A stretch of 64,000 bases of DNA, taken from the NCBI RefSeq assembly GCF_012275515.1, contig NZ_JAAZQL010000014.1, positions 1 to 64,000 of the forward strand. Direction: 5' to 3'. A program made the position numbers and the translations under genes. Shown here piece by piece: positions 8,493 to 16,240 of the stretch (within the stretch, counting starts at the first letter, position 1; each line of letters opens with the position of its first letter). Below the pieces are notes generated by a model that did no database searches, had not been told where the DNA came from, and saw nothing but the letters and a program-made list of their open reading frames with translations. Source of the stretch: Novosphingobium sp. SG707 (GTDB lineage: Bacteria > Pseudomonadota > Alphaproteobacteria > Sphingomonadales > Sphingomonadaceae).

Positions 8493-8860
8493 GAAATACG
8501 CTCCTTTTGGGGTCTTTGCCGCCTGCCTGTGGCTGCGGCTCTGACTCGCTGGCGAAGCGCGGGATGGGGAGGGAGAAGCAAAATCGACGGGAGGTGGTGC
8601 GGGCCGCAAGCCTAGGGAGGCCCGGCGCGCTTGCGCGCCGTCCTGGCCGCGCTTGGCGGCAACCCGGTCATGTCTATTTTGCTTCGGGGAACGAAAGGGC
8701 AGGAGCCCTTGGTGTTCCCGCTCTCACAGGAAAGCGGCGGCGCTGCCGCCTCATTCTTGAGCGAGGATCGTCACCCAGCAGGGATGAAACCGCGACGCGG
8801 GTTCGGTCGGAGCGCAGCGCAGATAGAGCCGTGCCGCAAGGCCGCTCCCGGTCCTCTATT
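8493..8860 (-). repeat. Leader repeat copy B, upstream of the DUF4942-methyltransferase gene
   Basis: The distal block (~8757-8857) closely matches copies A and C: minus strand GGCCTTGCGGCACGGCTC, TATCTGCGCTGCGCTCCG, ACCGAACCCGC, GCGGTTTC, ACGATCCTCGCTC. The proximal half differs in sequence but also forms GC-rich hairpins (for example GGCGCGC/GCGCGCC near 8632). It runs from just after the Abi-like stop (8878) to the SD of the methyltransferase gene. Confidence 0.72.
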
Positions 8861-8877
8861 CAGCCATGACAGGAAAA

Positions 8878-9603
8878 TCAGGGCTTTTGGGCAATCAAGG
8901 CCATGACGGTTTGCTTGCCATCCATCCACGCAGCGGCGGTGGGGCTTCTCCAGGCAATCATGTCATGGATGCGTTGATAGTCGTCGGCCAGATTTCGCGT
9001 AAAGACGGGCTCGTGGTGGGCGATCCGGTTGCGCAAATGTCGAATGGCCTGGAGGTCAGCATAGGCTTGCGCCCGGCACACCGGAATCGTCTGAGCTAGC
9101 GGCGCCCCGGGAAAGAAGGTCCGGAAGTGCGCGTTCCACAGTCGGCTGTCCTGGCCCGCTGTGAAGATGTTTTCCCAAAAGGCAAATTTGAGCTCAGCGA
9201 TGATCTTGCCGGTTGTGGGCAGCCGGCGAGCGCAGAGCTGAAGGTCATCGGCCGGATTGTAGCGAAATTTGCTTTTCGGGCGCGGCAAGCTGCGAATGAA
9301 ACCGTTGTTCCACGGCCAGTTCGCCCCATGGACAGCCTCGATCGCTTCCGAAATTCCGTTGCGCACGGCCACTTCGCAAACCTGAAGCGGGACGATCAGG
9401 GCCGACGATATGTCCAGATTCCAGGCATAGAGTTCGAGCGCCTGTTCCCGGCTGTTGCCCATCGCCTGAAGGTAGGTGGCAAAACGCGGGGCAGATATGA
9501 CGCCTGGCAGATCCTGAAGCTCGGCGGGAGAGAAGGGCAACGTTGCTATCCTGTCTGCACACGGCCTTGACGAACCCGTCAACACCGCCATATAAGGGGT
9601 CAT
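8878..9603 (-). CDS. Abi-like HEPN-domain protein
   Basis: 241-residue protein resembling the Abi-like (abortive infection) HEPN family. The key site is LRNRIAHHEP at residues ~190-199: R191-x4-H196 is the HEPN RNase signature, followed by an acidic-helical tail (LADDYQRIHDMIAW). Upstream text such as VCEVAVRNGISEAI and WENIFTAG fits the family. HEPN proteins usually cleave RNA and cause growth arrest. It lies amid leading-region genes on the same strand. The start at 9603 is the first ATG; 9591 is an alternative. An RNase role is inferred from the motif. Confidence 0.72.
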   Translation of the reverse strand: MTPYMAVLTGSSRPCADRIATLPFSPAELQDLPGVISAPRFATYLQAMGNSREQALELYAWNLDISSALIVPLQVCEVAVRNGISEAIEAVHGANWPWNNGFIRSLPRPKSKFRYNPADDLQLCARRLPTTGKIIAELKFAFWENIFTAGQDSRLWNAHFRTFFPGAPLAQTIPVCRAQAYADLQAIRHLRNRIAHHEPVFTRNLADDYQRIHDMIAWRSPTAAAWMDGKQTVMALIAQKP

Positions 9604-9653
9604 CGGCTTTGAGAACGCGGGCTAACGCCCCCCCTCATTGTCTAAGGACATTG

Positions 9654-9677
9654 AAGGCCCGCCGAAAGGCGGGCCTT
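9654..9677 (+). terminator. Orphan intrinsic terminator
   Basis: Perfect stem AAGGCCCGCC / GGCGGGCCTT with a GAAA tetraloop, followed by TTATTTTTC on the plus strand. No plus-strand gene precedes it since 6899, so it either insulates the Abi-like promoter or ends an unannotated plus-strand RNA. Confidence 0.8.
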
Positions 9678-9788
9678 TTATTTTTCTGCGCAAGCCTAGC
9701 AGATTTCCACCATCATGGACGATCGAAAAGGCCGCAGCATTGCGGCTCGCTATTAACTTCGGCGTCGATTAGACCCCGGTAAGTCGGT

Positions 9789-10223
9789 ATGAGCCACGTT
9801 GTTACAAAGGAAGAATGGACTGCGTCGATGAAGCAAGTCTTGGATATTGCTGAATGGGGTGGCCAACTTTTGCCCGGATACACGTTCGAGGCGGTGTCGA
9901 TCCCTACGATGCAAAGCCACAATTTTCGGGGAAAGGACTGCGACGTAGCATCGGTCATCGTCCCGTCCAGCAGCGGCCACCTCTGGATCTGGGTAAAAGA
10001 CTGCACCGACCATGGTCTTGTCGCCTGGGCGGTGTTCGGCGCCAACGCGTCAAACGTGCAATGCTGCGACATCTGCGTGCACGAGGATTTCCGCAATAGA
10101 GGCATCGCGACGGCTCTCTATCAATGGGCCGCTTGCCTGTTTGAGGCTCCCGTCGTGCCGAGCACGATGCGTTCGGACTTGTCTAAGAAGTTCTGGAAGA
10201 ATCGTACGGCGATCACTTGTTAA
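9789..10223 (+). CDS. GNAT-family N-acetyltransferase
   Basis: 144 residues with the GNAT core in the C-terminal half: HLWIWVKD and LVAWAVFGAN strands, then motif A as CVHEDFRNRGIATALYQWA (~96-114), where RNRGIA is the acetyl-CoA pyrophosphate loop. Substrate unknown. It is one of few plus-strand genes in this block and is convergent with ardC, sharing the hairpin at 10258-10281. The ATG at 9789 is the first in frame. Confidence 0.75.
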   Translation: MSHVVTKEEWTASMKQVLDIAEWGGQLLPGYTFEAVSIPTMQSHNFRGKDCDVASVIVPSSSGHLWIWVKDCTDHGLVAWAVFGANASNVQCCDICVHEDFRNRGIATALYQWAACLFEAPVVPSTMRSDLSKKFWKNRTAITC

Positions 10224-10257
10224 CCCAGCTTTCCCGTACCTTTCTTACATGATGATG

Positions 10258-10281
10258 GGAGGGCGGCCTGTGCCGCCCTCC
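10258..10281. terminator. Bidirectional hairpin between the GNAT gene and ardC
   Basis: GGAGGGCGGC / GCCGCCCTCC with loop CTGT between two convergent stops (10223 and 10291). No strong T tract on either side. Confidence 0.6.
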
Positions 10282-10290
10282 GGGATAGCA

Positions 10291-11229
10291 TCAGGCGGCG
10301 ATGGCCCTGGCGGGTGTCTTCATGTGCGAAAGGATCAGTTCGCTTGCGGTTTGCGCAGCGGTGGCGGCACGGAAAATGGCCCGCTTGTCGTTGCGAAGGG
10401 CCGTCAACCAGGACGCAACATAGGCGGCGTGATCCTCTCGCTCGGTCGGCTCCATACCAAGTTGTGCGCAAAGCATGGCTGCCCCGATTTCCGCCACAAG
10501 TTCTTCCTCTGCCCTGATTTCACGGGATTTTCCGTAGTCGCGCAAGGTGTCGCGGGCGAGGCGCTTGGCATGGCCACTGCTGTGCACGGCCTCGTGCGCA
10601 AGGGTCGCATAAAAGGCATTCCCGCTTACAAAGTCGGCAAAGGCGGGCATCTGAATCCGGTCGACAGCCGGGTTGTAATAGGCGCTCAATCCGCCCTCGC
10701 CATAAGGAACGGGCCAGCGGGCAAAAGCCGCATCAAGTTCGTCATCCCGCTGGTCGCGGTTCTTGACCTCGATCCGGGGCACGGGATATTTGCTCATGTC
10801 CAAACCGTCGATTTGCTCGACGTTGAAAACGACATACTTTTTCAGGAATTTGCGGCTTGCTTCCTCACCCTCGCTGTTGGTGACAGGCTCGCCGGTTTCG
10901 CCATCCTTGGGGGTGAAGGTTCCGGCATGAACGACAAGATTGCCCTTTTCGCCCTTTCGAACCTGCCCGCCTAGCTCTGCGGCTTGACGGTAGGTCATCC
11001 AATAGGGGTTGGCGTAACCGCGCGTCATGGCGGCGGTCCAGAGCAAGAGAATGTTAATCCCGCGATAAGCGGTGCCCTCGTGCCGCAAGGGCAAGGTTGC
11101 TGGCCCGGAGGCCCAACGGGGCGTCCATGGGCGCGTGCCAGCTTCCAGCATGGCGATAATCTGGGCGGTGACTTCCTCGTATATGTCCACTCGGGGGGCG
11201 GTGTTCTGGTGGGTGGTCTTGCGGGTCAT
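10291..11229 (-). CDS. ardC: ArdC-type antirestriction protein
   Basis: 312 residues. The N-terminal ArdC ssDNA-binding domain (~10-140: DIYEEVTAQIIAMLEAG, PWTPRW, YRGINILLLW, YWMTYRQAAELGGQVRKGEKG) precedes a zinc-metallopeptidase-like domain with HEAVH at ~212-216 and H220 (HExxH...H). ArdC protects incoming conjugative DNA from type I and II restriction in the recipient and binds single-stranded DNA. It is on the same strand as SSB and primase and is preceded by leader copy C, as expected for an early-expressed leading-region gene. Motifs and length fit the family throughout. Confidence 0.93.
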   Translation of the reverse strand: MTRKTTHQNTAPRVDIYEEVTAQIIAMLEAGTRPWTPRWASGPATLPLRHEGTAYRGINILLLWTAAMTRGYANPYWMTYRQAAELGGQVRKGEKGNLVVHAGTFTPKDGETGEPVTNSEGEEASRKFLKKYVVFNVEQIDGLDMSKYPVPRIEVKNRDQRDDELDAAFARWPVPYGEGGLSAYYNPAVDRIQMPAFADFVSGNAFYATLAHEAVHSSGHAKRLARDTLRDYGKSREIRAEEELVAEIGAAMLCAQLGMEPTEREDHAAYVASWLTALRNDKRAIFRAATAAQTASELILSHMKTPARAIAA

Positions 11230-11605
11230 GTGCTGGTTTCCCTTCTTCGATGGAGCCGAAGGCGATGGCGTCCATCGGCTTCTGCCCGCTGGCGAAGCCG
11301 GGGGGGTTGAACCGGCATTGAGGCTGGTCGCGGGGGAGGGGGATCACCCGGCCTGCACGCAGCGGAGCGAAGGAAGGGTGGGGATACCTCCGCGACCACC
11401 AAGCGGAGCGCGGCACGCGCGCAGACGGCCTGGCCCTTGCCGAGAAGGGGGGAGGCCGCCCCCCTTGATTGAAAAAAAGGAAATGTGGCCGCAGTGGCGG
11501 CCTCAGCTTCGAGCGAGGATCGTGGCCCGCATGGGGCGAAACCGCGTAGCGGGTTCGATCGGAACGCAGTGGAGGCAGAGCCGTGCTGGCAAGCCGCTCC
11601 CCCTG
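11230..11605 (-). repeat. Leader repeat copy C, upstream of ardC
   Basis: Shares both blocks with copy A. Distal (~11512-11600): AGCACGGCTCTGCC, CGAACCCGC, GCGGTTTCG, ACGATCCTCGCTC. Proximal (~11325-11405): GGTGGTCGCGGAGG, TTCCTTCGCTCCGCTGCG, GCAGGCCGGGTGATC. The start-proximal stem (GAAGCCGATGG, CCATCGCCTTCGGC) ends ~30 bp before the ardC ATG. It lies between the ssb stop (11617) and ardC, separating genes that would otherwise look like one operon. Confidence 0.75.
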
Positions 11606-11616
11606 GCGCGAAGAAA

Positions 11617-11937
11617 TTACTGTTCGCTGCCAGCCTTTGCCAGGACAGAGAAGCTGTCGGCGATCAATTCCGTGCGATAGGCAACTTCATTGCCCTCCCC
11701 GTGGCTGGTTTCGCGCACCCGTCCGGTAATGTGAACCAGATCGCCTTTGTCAGCAGCCTCGATCTGCTCACGGACATTCGAGAAACCGACCACGCTGTTC
11801 CAATGGGGGTCGCTCTTCCAACCATCACCATCCCGGCGGTTATAATTCGCCGCGACGGTGACATAGATCACCTTGTCACGCGACGTGATCTTGCCGATCC
11901 GACCAATGATGCGAAATTCAGCGATGTTTTGGGGCAT
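11617..11937 (-). CDS. ssb: Single-stranded DNA-binding protein (first copy)
   Basis: 106 residues with the SSB OB-fold order: AEFRIIGRIGKI, VIYVTVAANYNRRD, HWNSVVGFSNVREQIEAADKGDLVHITGRVRE. It lacks the acidic C-terminal tail of host SSB, as is common in small plasmid versions. It likely coats the incoming strand after conjugation. It overlaps the start of a small upstream frame (11918-12157), which is coupled to the primase gene. A second, related SSB is at 45304-45639. Confidence 0.88.
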   Translation of the reverse strand: MPQNIAEFRIIGRIGKITSRDKVIYVTVAANYNRRDGDGWKSDPHWNSVVGFSNVREQIEAADKGDLVHITGRVRETSHGEGNEVAYRTELIADSFSVLAKAGSEQ

Positions 11938-12157
11938 GGTTCACTCCCTTGGCTGATTGAGGATGAGGCGCGCCCAGGCCTGGCCATCGCGGAGCGCGCA
12001 GGATCTGATCGAGGCCGGTAAAGGCGTGACAGGCCGAAGGCGGAGCCAGTCCGAAACAGGCCATGCCGGTATCCTGCTGAGGACGGCTGAAGAGCGGGAC
12101 TTGAGTCGCCGCGAAAAGCACGAACGCGCCGCCGCCCAGAAGAGCGCGCGCTCTCAT
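11918..12157 (-). CDS. Small hypothetical protein coupled to the primase gene
   Basis: 79 residues, MRARALLGGGAFVLFAATQV..., with a possible N-terminal signal or membrane segment. Its ATG overlaps the primase stop (ATGA at 12154-12157) and its end overlaps the ssb start by 20 bp, so coding would fill the gap in a compact operon. No homologue recognised; it could be a chance frame in GC-rich DNA. Confidence 0.4.
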   Translation of the reverse strand: MRARALLGGGAFVLFAATQVPLFSRPQQDTGMACFGLAPPSACHAFTGLDQILRAPRWPGLGAPHPQSAKGVNHAPKHR

Positions 12158-13020
12158 GCCCGGATCGCAGTCCGGGCCAACAGCGCATCGTTCCAATCCC
12201 CACCCGGCGGTGGCAGCACGATGTCGAGCGAACGCCCGTTGGCGGTAAGATTGTCGTGCCCGCGCGCAATCCCATCGACCGCGGCCTTGCCGTGCTGGGA
12301 GTAAATGACGATCCGGCGCACATGCTCGGGAATGGTGATCTCGCGGTAGCGCTCGACACCGCATACCGCCGCGCAGCCAGGAAGATCGTTGAGAACCATA
12401 GCGGATTCTGCATCTTCGAACCCTTCGGCCAGGTTCATTGTGGCATCAGCCGGAGCGCCAAGTTGGATAACGCTGCCGCGCGTATCCCCCAATGTCCGCT
12501 TGGCGCCATCGAGGCAGCGCGCCTTTTGGCCATCGGCATCGAGAAAGATCCGCAGCAGTGCGCGCAGCTCGCGTCCTTCGGTCATCGGTAGGAGAAGGGC
12601 TGGTAGGCGCAGCTTGCGCCCCCCCTCATAGGTCACGGCTGACGGCGTAAACCGGCCCGCACAAGAATGGCCGATGCCTCGCAGGTCCAGGTAACGCTCT
12701 GCCAGTGTTCGGGCGACCGGCCGGGCCATTCCCCATAGGTCGGTTATCAGCGGGGTCAGATCGCGGCGCGGCGCTGCCGCAACCGGATCGCGGGCGCGGA
12801 TTTTGGGGTTGAGCCGCAAATCCCGCAGGGCGGCCATGATCGCACCTTGCGTGCAACCGGCAAAACAATGGAACAGCACCGCACGCCGGCCAGGTGTCAC
12901 TGATAATGATGCATGCGCATCTTCATGGGCGGGGCAACGAACCATCCCATGCTTGCGATGCCAGGTGCCCTTCAGATCTTGGACAATCTGGCGCGCGGCT
13001 GTTTCCGGCGTATGGGTCAT
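12154..13020 (-). CDS. DnaG-like zinc-finger/toprim primase-type protein
   Basis: 288 residues. The N-terminal zinc finger CPAHEDAHASLSV...HCFAGC (C29, H32, C52, C56) is of DnaG/CHC2 type. The C-terminal toprim-like part begins at NLAEGFEDAESAMVLND (~214-230), where the toprim glutamate is E218, and continues RRIVIYSQHGKAA. That position normally carries DxD, so the second metal site looks lost. Such proteins are common on alphaproteobacterial plasmids and may prime lagging-strand synthesis after transfer. The ATG at 13020 (MTHTPETAA) is chosen because the upstream extension is unrelated leader. Confidence 0.78.
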   Translation of the reverse strand: MTHTPETAARQIVQDLKGTWHRKHGMVRCPAHEDAHASLSVTPGRRAVLFHCFAGCTQGAIMAALRDLRLNPKIRARDPVAAAPRRDLTPLITDLWGMARPVARTLAERYLDLRGIGHSCAGRFTPSAVTYEGGRKLRLPALLLPMTEGRELRALLRIFLDADGQKARCLDGAKRTLGDTRGSVIQLGAPADATMNLAEGFEDAESAMVLNDLPGCAAVCGVERYREITIPEHVRRIVIYSQHGKAAVDGIARGHDNLTANGRSLDIVLPPPGGDWNDALLARTAIRA

Positions 13021-13186
13021 GAGTCCATTATATACTATGCCACAAAAATGGACAGCCGATTTTGAACGCCTCGATATCGGCTTGCTCCCTCTGGGGAGCA
13101 TTCCGTCGCCGATAGGCGGCGGGCCTGCCCTTGAGATGGGACTCGATGTTTTTTGTTTTGTGCTGTGCTACCGTTCTCATAGCCCG

Positions 13187-14206
13187 TCAGGGCATAGCAT
13201 AACGGCCGACTAGGCCGTTTCCGCTTCTCTCATTCTTATAAATATAATCTTTTATGAGAGGAGGAAGACCATCGTGACACTCACGGGCCTGACGCTCGAC
13301 ACCAAGCCGCAGATCAAGACGAAGCCCGGCTGCAACCAGGCCCGCGCGCGCGACAACATCGGTCGGCAGCGCACGCCGACGCTCCGCAGGCGGCAAGGTT
13401 GCAATCATGGCCGCGTGTTCCTCGGCAGCCTGCGCGCGGCGATCCTCTTCATCAGCCGGCAATGGCGTGTGGAGACCCACAAGCTTTTCGAGCCATTCGG
13501 GTAGGCGGAAGCGGTAGAGGTTGGAGGTCTGGGTCGATCTCGCCCCGATTTCCTTGTCGTGCGCGTAAATAAAGCGCCTGATCCATTCGATCATGCCGAT
13601 GTCGGCCAGCGTTCGGAGCGAGCGATAGATCGTGCTGCGCGAGAGGCCTGTCCAAGCAGCGATCGTCTCATAGGCAGGGATGCACCACCCCTTGCGAAAC
13701 TTCTCATTGTCGAGAAGTTCGATGAGGATCTGCTGACAGGACGGTGTGTAGCAGACGAGCTTCATTTCCTGCTCGGTAAGCGCCCGGGCGCCTGCGCGCG
13801 CTTCACAGGCAAGCTGGCGGCCGAGCTTGAGGGCACGTTTGCCGGCGATAACCAGGCGCGCGCGCATGCGCTGCGTCAAAGGCGAGGCAAACTCGGCTTC
13901 CTCGTCGGTCCCCGTCTGAACGCTGTTGGCCCAAACCTCATTGCGAGTGATGTGGAGGCCACCCTTGCGGCCGCGCGGCTTTGGCGTGCCAGCAAGAATG
14001 CGAGCGTTGCCAACCCGATTGGTGCGGCGCTGCGGTGCATCGAGCCCGCAGATAACCCGCAAAGGCAAGACAGGAGCGCCCGACCTGCGCTGGGCTTCCT
14101 GAAGATCCAGCCCCATACGGATGTCCTCAAAGGACAGCCCTTCGGCCCGTAGATCCTCAATAACCGATCCTGCCGGTTGAACCGGCGTTTGCAGGGTAAG
14201 CAACAT
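13187..14206 (-). CDS. HTH replication/regulatory protein
   Basis: About 339 residues. A winged helix-turn-helix lies in the middle: GWCIPAYETIAAWTGLSRSTIYRSLRTLADIGMIEWI (~182-218), followed by an RSTQTSNLYRFRLPEWL wing. An Ala-rich segment follows, then a basic C-terminus. The layout resembles plasmid replication-associated HTH proteins, but no initiator motif is recognised. The ATG at 14206 (MLLTLQTP) is preferred to 14266. It lies between repA and the primase gene on the same strand, consistent with a replication or copy-control role (inference). Confidence 0.62.
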   Translation of the reverse strand: MLLTLQTPVQPAGSVIEDLRAEGLSFEDIRMGLDLQEAQRRSGAPVLPLRVICGLDAPQRRTNRVGNARILAGTPKPRGRKGGLHITRNEVWANSVQTGTDEEAEFASPLTQRMRARLVIAGKRALKLGRQLACEARAGARALTEQEMKLVCYTPSCQQILIELLDNEKFRKGWCIPAYETIAAWTGLSRSTIYRSLRTLADIGMIEWIRRFIYAHDKEIGARSTQTSNLYRFRLPEWLEKLVGLHTPLPADEEDRRAQAAEEHAAMIATLPPAERRRALPTDVVARAGLVAAGLRLDLRLGVERQARECHDGLPPLIKDYIYKNERSGNGLVGRYAMP

Positions 14207-14314
14207 CGTTCGTCCCCTCGTGCGAGAGGCCGTCAGCAGGCAAAACTCATCCGTGGCGCGAAGCACGCACCCTTGAAGGAAACTTCAAATCGGGTTAGAA
14301 GGAGGGTAATCAAA

Positions 14315-14359
14315 GTGCCTAACGGCTACCGTGCATCGTCGCCAAACGATGCCTCCTAA
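14315..14359 (+). CDS. Possible 14-residue peptide with a strong SD
   Basis: A GTG start 9 bases after AAGGAGG (14299-14305) opens VPNGYRASSPNDAS and stops at 14359, ten bases before a hairpin at 14369-14390. An ideal SD and a terminator around such a short frame suggest a leader peptide or small protein. It reads away from the minus-strand HTH gene. Function unknown; a chance match is possible. Confidence 0.4.
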   Translation: MPNGYRASSPNDAS

Positions 14360-14368
14360 CCTCTCGGG

Positions 14369-14390
14369 TGCCCGGCCTTCGTGCCGGGCA
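14369..14390 (+). terminator. Hairpin after the 14-residue frame
   Basis: TGCCCGGC / GCCGGGCA around CTTCGT, then TTCGTTT on the plus strand. Confidence 0.65.
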
Positions 14391-14505
14391 TTCGTTTATG
14401 TGCTCACAGCCCATCCCTTCTCTGTATTGAGCGCTCGACCCACCGGCCGAAGACAGCGAAGATGATTAATGCCAGTCGTAAGGGACATGCGGAAGCACCG
14501 GAAAC

Positions 14506-14613
14506 TCGTGCTTTCGCGGACCAATGGCAGAAAAAGCTCGTGCTTTCGGGGACCAATGGCCCTCAGCTTCGTGCTTTCACGGACCTTGGATTCGTGCTTT
14601 CGGGGACCAATGA
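14506..14613. repeat. Iterons, probable replication origin (oriV)
   Basis: Four direct copies of about 22 bp with core CGTGCTTTCGCGGACCAA start at 14506, 14538, 14569 and 14592 (copies 2 and 4 read CGGGG for CGCGG; copy 3 is the most diverged). The same sequence occurs as an inverted pair before repA. Iterons binding the initiator on one side and an inverted pair for autorepression on the other is the classic layout of iteron plasmids. Confidence 0.88.
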
Positions 14614-14661
14614 GCCCAAAATCATCCATCGGCGCCGAATCAATTCCCCGGCGCCTGCCGG

Positions 14662-15522
14662 TCAGCACACTGGCTCCGTGGTTTTCGGCAAAATCGTGAC
14701 TTTTGTGAGCCCCGCGCGACGCCCTGGGCGCTTCACCTCGGGCTTGTCGGCACTTTCGCTCATCGTGATCCGGTAGTCCGGGATGGTATCCTCATCCGCG
14801 ATCTTTTTGAGCGCGTGCCGGAAGTGTTTGAGGGAGTTCTGATAGCCGAGCTGAAGCCGCAGCTCTTCAATATCGATCTCGACCGGCCCAGGCGCGCAAC
14901 TCGCGCGGGCAACCTCATAGAGACGCCGTTCGACCGGGCCAATCTGGAAATAGGTCGGCGAATACCCCAGAACCTCGCGGTCGCGCAGGATCGCGCGGTA
15001 GAGCCAATCACACAGACGAACCCTGACGGCCTTGAGCCGCTGGTCCCCGGATTTGGTCTTAGTGTATTGCAGCCGCGCTTCGGAAAGCCAGGAGAAAAAG
15101 CCGGTTTCGCCTTCTCCACCTGCTTCGATATTCGTTTTAATCTGAGTACCTTGCAGGCGTTCCAGGGCGTCGGAAAGCCGGGTGTAGGATCGCGAGGAGC
15201 TGTTTACGCCGGTCACGCGGAACAGGTCATGTGCGGTGAAATAGAAGTCCTGAGAGACGGGCTCGCCGGCATCGCTTTTGGCCGCCAACAAGCTGGCGAT
15301 ATAAAGCAGGACTTCCTTGTCGTAGATGGTTGCGACACCCCGAGGGCCGGGGCCGATCTCGATCGACACCGTATCTGTCTTGTAGACCAGCGACTTTTTC
15401 CAGGCCGTCTTGGTCAACGCGAAAAAGGGGTAGGCCATCAGCGAGCGTTCGCCGCGCACCTCGGTGAGGAGCGGGCTGTCGAGCGAGAACAGCTCGCCTT
15501 GGTTATCAGTGCGCCCGTTCAT
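14662..15522 (-). CDS. repA: RepA-type plasmid replication initiator
   Basis: About 286 residues, matching the alphaproteobacterial replication initiator protein A family: SLMAYPFFALTKTAWKKSLVYK, VSIEIGPGPRGVATIYDKEVLLYIASLL, DFYFTAHDLFRVTG, SRSYTRLSDALERLQGT, GYSPTYFQIGPVERRLYEVAR, then a LQLGYQNSLKHFRHALKKIA wing. It binds iterons to open the origin. The ATG at 15522 (MNGRTDNQ) is chosen over a TTG at 15537. An inverted iteron pair ends 17 bp upstream and would allow self-repression; direct iterons lie just past the 3' end. Confidence 0.9.
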   Translation of the reverse strand: MNGRTDNQGELFSLDSPLLTEVRGERSLMAYPFFALTKTAWKKSLVYKTDTVSIEIGPGPRGVATIYDKEVLLYIASLLAAKSDAGEPVSQDFYFTAHDLFRVTGVNSSSRSYTRLSDALERLQGTQIKTNIEAGGEGETGFFSWLSEARLQYTKTKSGDQRLKAVRVRLCDWLYRAILRDREVLGYSPTYFQIGPVERRLYEVARASCAPGPVEIDIEELRLQLGYQNSLKHFRHALKKIADEDTIPDYRITMSESADKPEVKRPGRRAGLTKVTILPKTTEPVC

Positions 15523-15539
15523 GGCGCCACCGCGCAATT

Positions 15540-15594
15540 ATTGGTCCGCGAAAGCACGAACCTTCGCGTCAGGTTCGTGCTTTCGCGGACCAAT
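15540..15594. promoter_or_regulatory. Inverted iteron pair, repA operator
   Basis: Perfect 23 bp arms (15540-15562 and 15572-15594) around nine bases. Each arm contains the iteron core CGTGCTTTCGCGGACCAA. Position directly upstream of repA fits autorepression by RepA dimers. Confidence 0.85.
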
Positions 15595-15649
15595 AGAACA
15601 GCGGCTTGTTGAAGCGCCGTAACCCGAAGCGAATAAGAGGTCTGGGCGA

Positions 15650-16087
15650 TCATGGTGTCGCCGCCTCCATCAGCTCAAGCTGGATTGGCGGGTTCGACAG
15701 GTCATGCCCAACCTCGGCGAACACCATTTCGAAGGCAGATCCAAGGCTCAGGTTGCGGAACCGCTTTTGGATTTCCTTGACGTAATCGACCAGTTCGATG
15801 GCGATAATCGGTGAGATCCAGCGATAAACGGTATCGGGCGAGCTGGCGGCACGCTGCACATATTGATCGGGGCTGACCGTGACACTCGCCTTGCGAATGA
15901 TCCGGGCAACGATCGCGTCACGCGAACGCAGGCGGTATACCTTCTTGAGGCTATCGATCTGCTGGATCGTCGCTTCGGAGACCGCCATGTTGAGGTTGCG
16001 GTTTCCCGTCGCATAAAGCTCCGCCCGCTGCTGCTGCACCAGCTCCTTCATGGTTAGGCCGGGAGTCTTGGGTCGGGGACGTGCCAT
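15650..16087 (-). CDS. Hypothetical protein upstream of repA
   Basis: About 145 residues, MARPRPKTPGLTMKELVQQQRAELYATGNRNLNMAVSEATIQQIDSLKKVYRLRSRDAIVARIIRKA.... The MAVSEATIQQIDSLKK...RSRDAIVARII stretch resembles a ribbon-helix-helix (strand, two helices), so DNA binding is likely. The C-terminal half is unknown. It is on the same strand as repA, 55 bp upstream of the operator, and may control copy number (inference). The ATG at 16087 is chosen over an in-frame start at 16123. Confidence 0.6.
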   Translation of the reverse strand: MARPRPKTPGLTMKELVQQQRAELYATGNRNLNMAVSEATIQQIDSLKKVYRLRSRDAIVARIIRKASVTVSPDQYVQRAASSPDTVYRWISPIIAIELVDYVKEIQKRFRNLSLGSAFEMVFAEVGHDLSNPPIQLELMEAATP

Positions 16088-16240
16088 GCCTGAAGAGTAG
16101 GCTCGATGTAGCCAGCTTGTCAATTTAGGGCAGGTCGTTCGCTGTAAATTAATTTATGCTGCAAGATGGGAAGCTGGCGCTTATGTTAAGCATACTTTCC
16201 GCCGCCTCAGACCTAGGGGCGCAGCTTAACCGAGTACCCG

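Noticed and set aside
14506..14613. CRISPR array
   Set aside because: Four 22 bp repeats with short uneven spacers next to repA are iterons; no cas genes occur in the window.
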